Source: CAZEAC01 sp964510065
Lineage (GTDB): Bacteria > Bdellovibrionota_C > UBA2361 > CAIXSY01
DNA length: 49,472 bases
Direction of reading: 5' to 3'
Assembly (NCBI GenBank): GCA_964510065.1
Contig: CAZEAC010000030.1
Location: 1-49,472 of the forward strand
Every line of letters starts with the position of its first letter. The stretch's first letter is position 1. A program made the translations under genes and the position numbers. Shown here piece after piece: positions 46,448 through 49,472 of this stretch. The notes under the pieces are model-generated. The model ran no database searches, was not told the DNA's origin, and saw only the letters and a program-made list of their open reading frames with translations.

Positions 46448-46500
46448 AATCCTCGTACTCCGTAGATTGCCCTCATCGGGAAATGTACGGAGTACGGGAT
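46448..46500. repeat. Inverted repeat in the glycosyltransferase upstream region
   Basis: AATCCTCGTACTCCGTA (46448-46464) is mirrored by TACGGAGTACGGGATT (46485-46500) with one missing base; the inner 10 bp are perfect and the loop is 20 bases. A T-run follows on the + strand after eight bases. It could be a terminator-like hairpin or a dimer-binding operator. Confidence 0.5.
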
Positions 46501-46648
46501 TAACCATTTTTTTCTCGGTTTACTGGTTTTCTTTCCCGTTTTCTCTCTGGTTTCTTGCCGTAAGCCTCATCCACCTCCCAACTCCCCCCAAGAAAACAAA
46601 CTTCCCTTTTGACAGTAACAGGCGTATAACCCCCACCCCGTTATTAAG

Positions 46649-47809
46649 GTGCGGAGCTGTTTGGTGTTCGAGCGTATTGCATCACAACTATCGAAGTTCG
46701 CGCTTTTTTCAGTAAACGAGCTTCGGCCCGTCGCGCTCCCCGCGGCCCACGAGATTGTTATAGCTGAACTGCTCGGCATCGCCCGTAATAACAGTGGCGA
46801 CGCTTCTGTTTGCTGCCAGATCTTAAGAGACCGTGTAGTCCAAGCCAGGCCGAAGTTGTCGCATAGATACTACCGCCCCTTCTCCGCCGCTCAGCTTAAC
46901 GAAATATACAGCCAGCTTGTTGGGTGTATCGACAAGGTCATGCAAAGTCCGACTTTAAAGAAGAGCTTGCTGCAGGGCGAGACCGCTCCTACGAAGTTGG
47001 CGCGAATCGCGCATGCGCTTGCCGAAAACTTTGAAAGCCATGGCAGTACCGACAGAAATCTCGCAACTCGCCAACAGGCCCTCCGCCTATCGCAGCTGCC
47101 GGTGACACGTTCGGTTCTTGCTGAAAGCTACCTTGATTTTGCCGAGGCATGGGAGGCGATGGTTGATGCTAATGCCCGACATCATGCGGTACTCTCGTAT
47201 ATCGAGGCGCACGCGCTTCTTCGTTGGCATGACAATCACCTACTGAGTCGCGCAGTTCATTTTGCACCCAGAGTCGTTGAGCACTTCTTATGTCATCGTG
47301 ACCACAACGAAGCAAATGAGTGGTGGCTTCGAGCACTACACATGACACGACTCTTACGGGTGCAGGGAGCACTTCTACCAATCCATAGGCTAGACACAGC
47401 TCTCTGCGAGCTGCAGCTGTGCGCATTTCGTGAGCATAATTCTATGCCCCACCTGTTCAATGACTTTTGTAATGTCGCAGCTCTATATTTAGAGTTGGCG
47501 GACCAATGGCGAGACCTAGAACGGGGCGCGGAATATCTGCTGCGATGCGCTGCTCTTTCTTTGGGGCTGCGCCGGTCGTCGCGAGTATTTGGTCGTCGCG
47601 CCGCCGAGAAAGTTATTGCGTTTTTCGACACTACGAATTCGCCGCCACACAACCTCTCGGCTCGACAGATCGGACAAGTCTGCCGAGCGTATGACCTCTT
47701 AATTGAGTCATGGACACAATGTGGCAACGCTGAAAAACAGCGTACGCTACTCTCCAATAAGGTCGCTTTTGAAGCTCGTTACTCTAGATTTCTTGGCACT
47801 CGAGATTGA
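46649..47809 (+). CDS. Hypothetical helical protein
   Basis: The 386-residue protein is soluble and mostly alpha-helical, with repeat-like segments rich in Ala, Leu, His and Arg (e.g. SYLDFAEAWEAMVDANARH). This suggests TPR-like folding without clear TPR consensus. The start is uncertain: GTG at 46649, or nearby TTG/GTG codons at 46661-46664. No signal, membrane helix or catalytic motif is seen. It is divergent from the giant glycosyltransferase and may belong to the same locus. No family is recognised. Confidence 0.55.
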   Translation: MRSCLVFERIASQLSKFALFSVNELRPVALPAAHEIVIAELLGIARNNSGDASVCCQILRDRVVQARPKLSHRYYRPFSAAQLNEIYSQLVGCIDKVMQSPTLKKSLLQGETAPTKLARIAHALAENFESHGSTDRNLATRQQALRLSQLPVTRSVLAESYLDFAEAWEAMVDANARHHAVLSYIEAHALLRWHDNHLLSRAVHFAPRVVEHFLCHRDHNEANEWWLRALHMTRLLRVQGALLPIHRLDTALCELQLCAFREHNSMPHLFNDFCNVAALYLELADQWRDLERGAEYLLRCAALSLGLRRSSRVFGRRAAEKVIAFFDTTNSPPHNLSARQIGQVCRAYDLLIESWTQCGNAEKQRTLLSNKVAFEARYSRFLGTRD

Positions 47810-48018
47810 CGCCAGACGTTAAAGGTTCGCACGTGTTCCCGGCACTTCTCACCTCCAGATTTTCTGTAGAAGCGCCATATCGCCTCGGAGAATCACCTAC
47901 TAGTATTTATCAATAGCGCGTTTTCCCCGCCCACGCGCAAGGAAACTGAAGCAAGAGGCCAGGCCTTTGTGACTTGTCTTATAGAAATGTAACTTTCCAA
48001 CTCGGACTAAGAGATTGT

Positions 48019-48339
48019 ATGTCTACACAAAGTCAGCAGCTTTTTGATTCACTCTCAACGCTTGAAAACGCTATCGAGCGCGCAAAAGGCGCCGTGGCGG
48101 TCCGTGGCGTAAACGCGGCCCAAATGATTAGCCGCCTCGATTGCTACCTCGAAGTAGTGCGCCGGCAAAAAATATTGGCGCAGGCGCTCATCGCTGCTTC
48201 AAAGAGAGAAGAATGGGAACAGGTTAATCGTCTCGGCGAATTAATTAGAGGATCTTCAACGCTTATCCAGCTTGAGGCTCAATCATTTATTGAGGAATTA
48301 ATTCGCGGCAAACCAAAGATTGATTCGTATCAAGCTTAA
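48019..48339 (+). CDS. Small helical protein
   Basis: From the ATG at 48019 the protein has 106 residues and is almost wholly helical, with Leu/Ala heptads and a charged tail; a TTG at 47974 would lengthen it by 15 residues. Its size and amphipathic helices resemble export chaperones of the FlgN/FliT kind, but no signature is visible and the call is weak. It is followed by the SAM-family gene after 99 bases. The 209 bases before it show no clear promoter. Confidence 0.55.
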   Translation: MSTQSQQLFDSLSTLENAIERAKGAVAVRGVNAAQMISRLDCYLEVVRRQKILAQALIAASKREEWEQVNRLGELIRGSSTLIQLEAQSFIEELIRGKPKIDSYQA

Positions 48340-48438
48340 ATCGAAGGTTCTCCACTTACAAATTACATTGCTCATCGATCCTGCCGGGAGTAGACTGCTA
48401 CCTACATACGAATTGTCTTACGCATTCTGAGCTATGCT

Positions 48439-49317
48439 ATGAGCGCCATCTTACAACATCGAAAAAATGATTCTTTCTCTGAATTACGCGGCCCGCGTAC
48501 GGGCATTCCATTAATTCAGCTTGTGATGGATTATGGCGCCGGTGACCTTGCCGTTGCCGAGGTAAAGCAAGCGCTTTGCCGGGTCCTTCCGCGTGATTGG
48601 CAGATGCATTTTACTTCAGTGCACAGTTTCAAGACGACTGAGACGGGTTTCGTAGTTGGGCAGCTTGCACTTCAACCCCGTGACCAGAACGATCCGCCAC
48701 TAATGCTCTATGTAAACTGCGCACCAAGAAAGGACCGTCGTGCGTCGAGGCGCAATAACGAGGGCGAGGGCCTAGTGTATGGTCGTCTGAGAAACGGCGT
48801 GGAAATTGTTGCGGTAAATTCAAAGTATTCTTTGTCGATGGTACGCGATCATTTTAAGGAGCTGTATGCGCTTAATGTCTCGCGCGAAGGCTCACAGTTT
48901 CGAAGTCGCGACAATTTTCCGCCATTTGTAGGCGCGGTTGCACAGCGGCGCGATCTTTCACCATGGCTTGGGGCGAGGCTTAACCCGCGCGGTGTCATCC
49001 CTCAGTACAAGGAAGGCTTTATTGGCTATATAGATTCTTTCGGCAACATTAAGACAACATATCGGTCAACGAACAAAATTATCCGAGCACTTAAACCTGG
49101 GCAGGAAGTTGAGATTGATATTAACGGCACTGAAGTTGTGGCCCGTGTTGCCACAGGCTCTTTTAATGTGACCGAAGGAAGCTATGCTTTCGCTCCTGGA
49201 AGCAGCGGGTGGGACAACCGATTTTGGGAAGTCTTTCAACGCGCCGGAAGTGCCGCGCTTGGCTTCCAAAGGCCGCAAGTTGGTGCGCGAGTTGAGATTA
49301 AACCGTATCAGAAATAG
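48439..49317 (+). CDS. Divergent SAM hydroxide adenosyltransferase-like (DUF62) protein
   Basis: The 292-residue protein aligns along its length with the SAM-hydroxide adenosyltransferase / fluorinase-chlorinase family (DUF62), which hydrolyses S-adenosylmethionine to adenosine and methionine. The N-terminal motif is MDYGAGD with D31, the C-terminal motif GYIDSFGNIKTT. The usual VVDPGVG loop is replaced by YVNCAPRKDRR (residues 91-101), so the catalytic Asp becomes Asn93 or is lost, and the family PDNG motif is replaced by VNSKYSL. It may be catalytically altered. No partner gene hints at its substrate. The start has weak upstream purines. Confidence 0.75.
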   Translation: MSAILQHRKNDSFSELRGPRTGIPLIQLVMDYGAGDLAVAEVKQALCRVLPRDWQMHFTSVHSFKTTETGFVVGQLALQPRDQNDPPLMLYVNCAPRKDRRASRRNNEGEGLVYGRLRNGVEIVAVNSKYSLSMVRDHFKELYALNVSREGSQFRSRDNFPPFVGAVAQRRDLSPWLGARLNPRGVIPQYKEGFIGYIDSFGNIKTTYRSTNKIIRALKPGQEVEIDINGTEVVARVATGSFNVTEGSYAFAPGSSGWDNRFWEVFQRAGSAALGFQRPQVGARVEIKPYQK

Positions 49318-49339
49318 AAATCGACTTTAGTACATGGCA

Positions 49340-49361
49340 CCATTTTGAGGCCATTTTGAGG
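49340..49361. repeat. Exact tandem 11-bp repeat
   Basis: CCATTTTGAGG occurs twice in immediate succession at 49340-49350 and 49351-49361, 23 bases after the last gene. No hairpin or gene is apparent in the remaining bases to the end of the window. Confidence 0.7.
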
Positions 49362-49472
49362 CTCTTTTCAATACTCTCCTAACAAATCGGCAATGAGACC
49401 TTTTTCAGTTTTTTGAGAATAAACGCACCCAATCTTCCCCCAATTTCTCGTTCCTAATCTCCTTTTCAGGTA

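Larger units (their letters stand above)
46138..46648. other. Divergent intergenic region upstream of the giant glycosyltransferase gene
   Basis: This 511-base gap has no credible gene. It holds the -24/-12 promoter at 46188-46202 and a 16-17 bp inverted repeat at 46448-46500. TTGACA at about 46612-46617 lacks a properly spaced -10 box. The stretch between 46203 and 46447, where activator sites for the sigma-54 promoter would be expected, shows no clear repeat to me. Confidence 0.5.

Noticed and set aside
46612..46630. TTGACA and TATAAC as a promoter for the gene at 46649
   Set aside because: The spacing is only about 10 bases, far shorter than the 16-18 needed.

Overview
The window looks like chromosomal DNA of a Gram-negative bacterium with an outer membrane. 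Supporting signs are lipoprotein signal sequences, a predicted outer-membrane beta-barrel, periplasmic TPR proteins, an F-type type IV secretion (T4SS) core, sigma-54 regulators with Fis-type HTHs, and a GDH-180 class glutamate dehydrogenase. Base composition is near balanced. The mix of sigma-54 regulation, TSP3-repeat and beta-helix surface proteins and HEAT proteins is typical of deltaproteobacteria-grade lineages (Myxococcota, Bdellovibrionota, SAR324 and relatives). That placement is an inference; no rRNA, tRNA or CRISPR array was seen.

Region A (1-10152, + strand) is one tight operon. It encodes TraL-, TraE-, TraK-, TraB- and TraV-like proteins, a DotD-like lipoprotein with a secretin N0-like domain, and the TraC/VirB4 ATPase. 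A small CxxC lipoprotein, two membrane proteins (one with a bacterial PH domain), a coiled-coil/SH3 protein and an M23 peptidase follow. No relaxase, coupling protein, pilin or TraU/N/F/H/G is present, so this may be a specialised envelope machine rather than a conjugation module. Region B (10207-12249) holds an alpha/beta hydrolase and an aldo/keto reductase.

Region C (12270-16787, - strand) is a regulatory operon: a sigma-54 activator without a receiver domain, an exported TPR protein, a soluble histidine kinase and an NtrC-type response regulator. It resembles FlrA-FlrB-FlrC with a TPR gene inserted. A good -24/-12 promoter lies upstream, followed by a leader of about 155 nt with a long stem. 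Region D (17076-21824) is a large NAD-glutamate dehydrogenase.

Region E (22115-34457) carries large secreted proteins: a Thr-rich Cys protein, a choice-of-anchor-Q beta-helix protein, a 1048-residue peptidase-C25-like protein with C-terminal TSP3 repeats, and a LamG-like/TPR protein. HEAT-repeat proteins lie among them. Region F (34801-38568) has a PAS-PAS hybrid sensor kinase, an HTH-nucleotidyltransferase pair resembling a toxin-antitoxin module, and two small unknown genes.

Region G (38925-46202, - strand) has a beta-barrel protein, a CgeB-like glycosyltransferase with a helical tail, and a 1607-residue protein with three GT-B glycosyltransferase modules and a TPR tail. A second sigma-54 promoter match precedes the giant gene. 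Region C may therefore control a surface or appendage glycosylation operon, as in flagellin modification, although no flagellar structural gene is in the window. Region H (46649-49317) has two unknown genes and a divergent SAM hydroxide adenosyltransferase-like protein.
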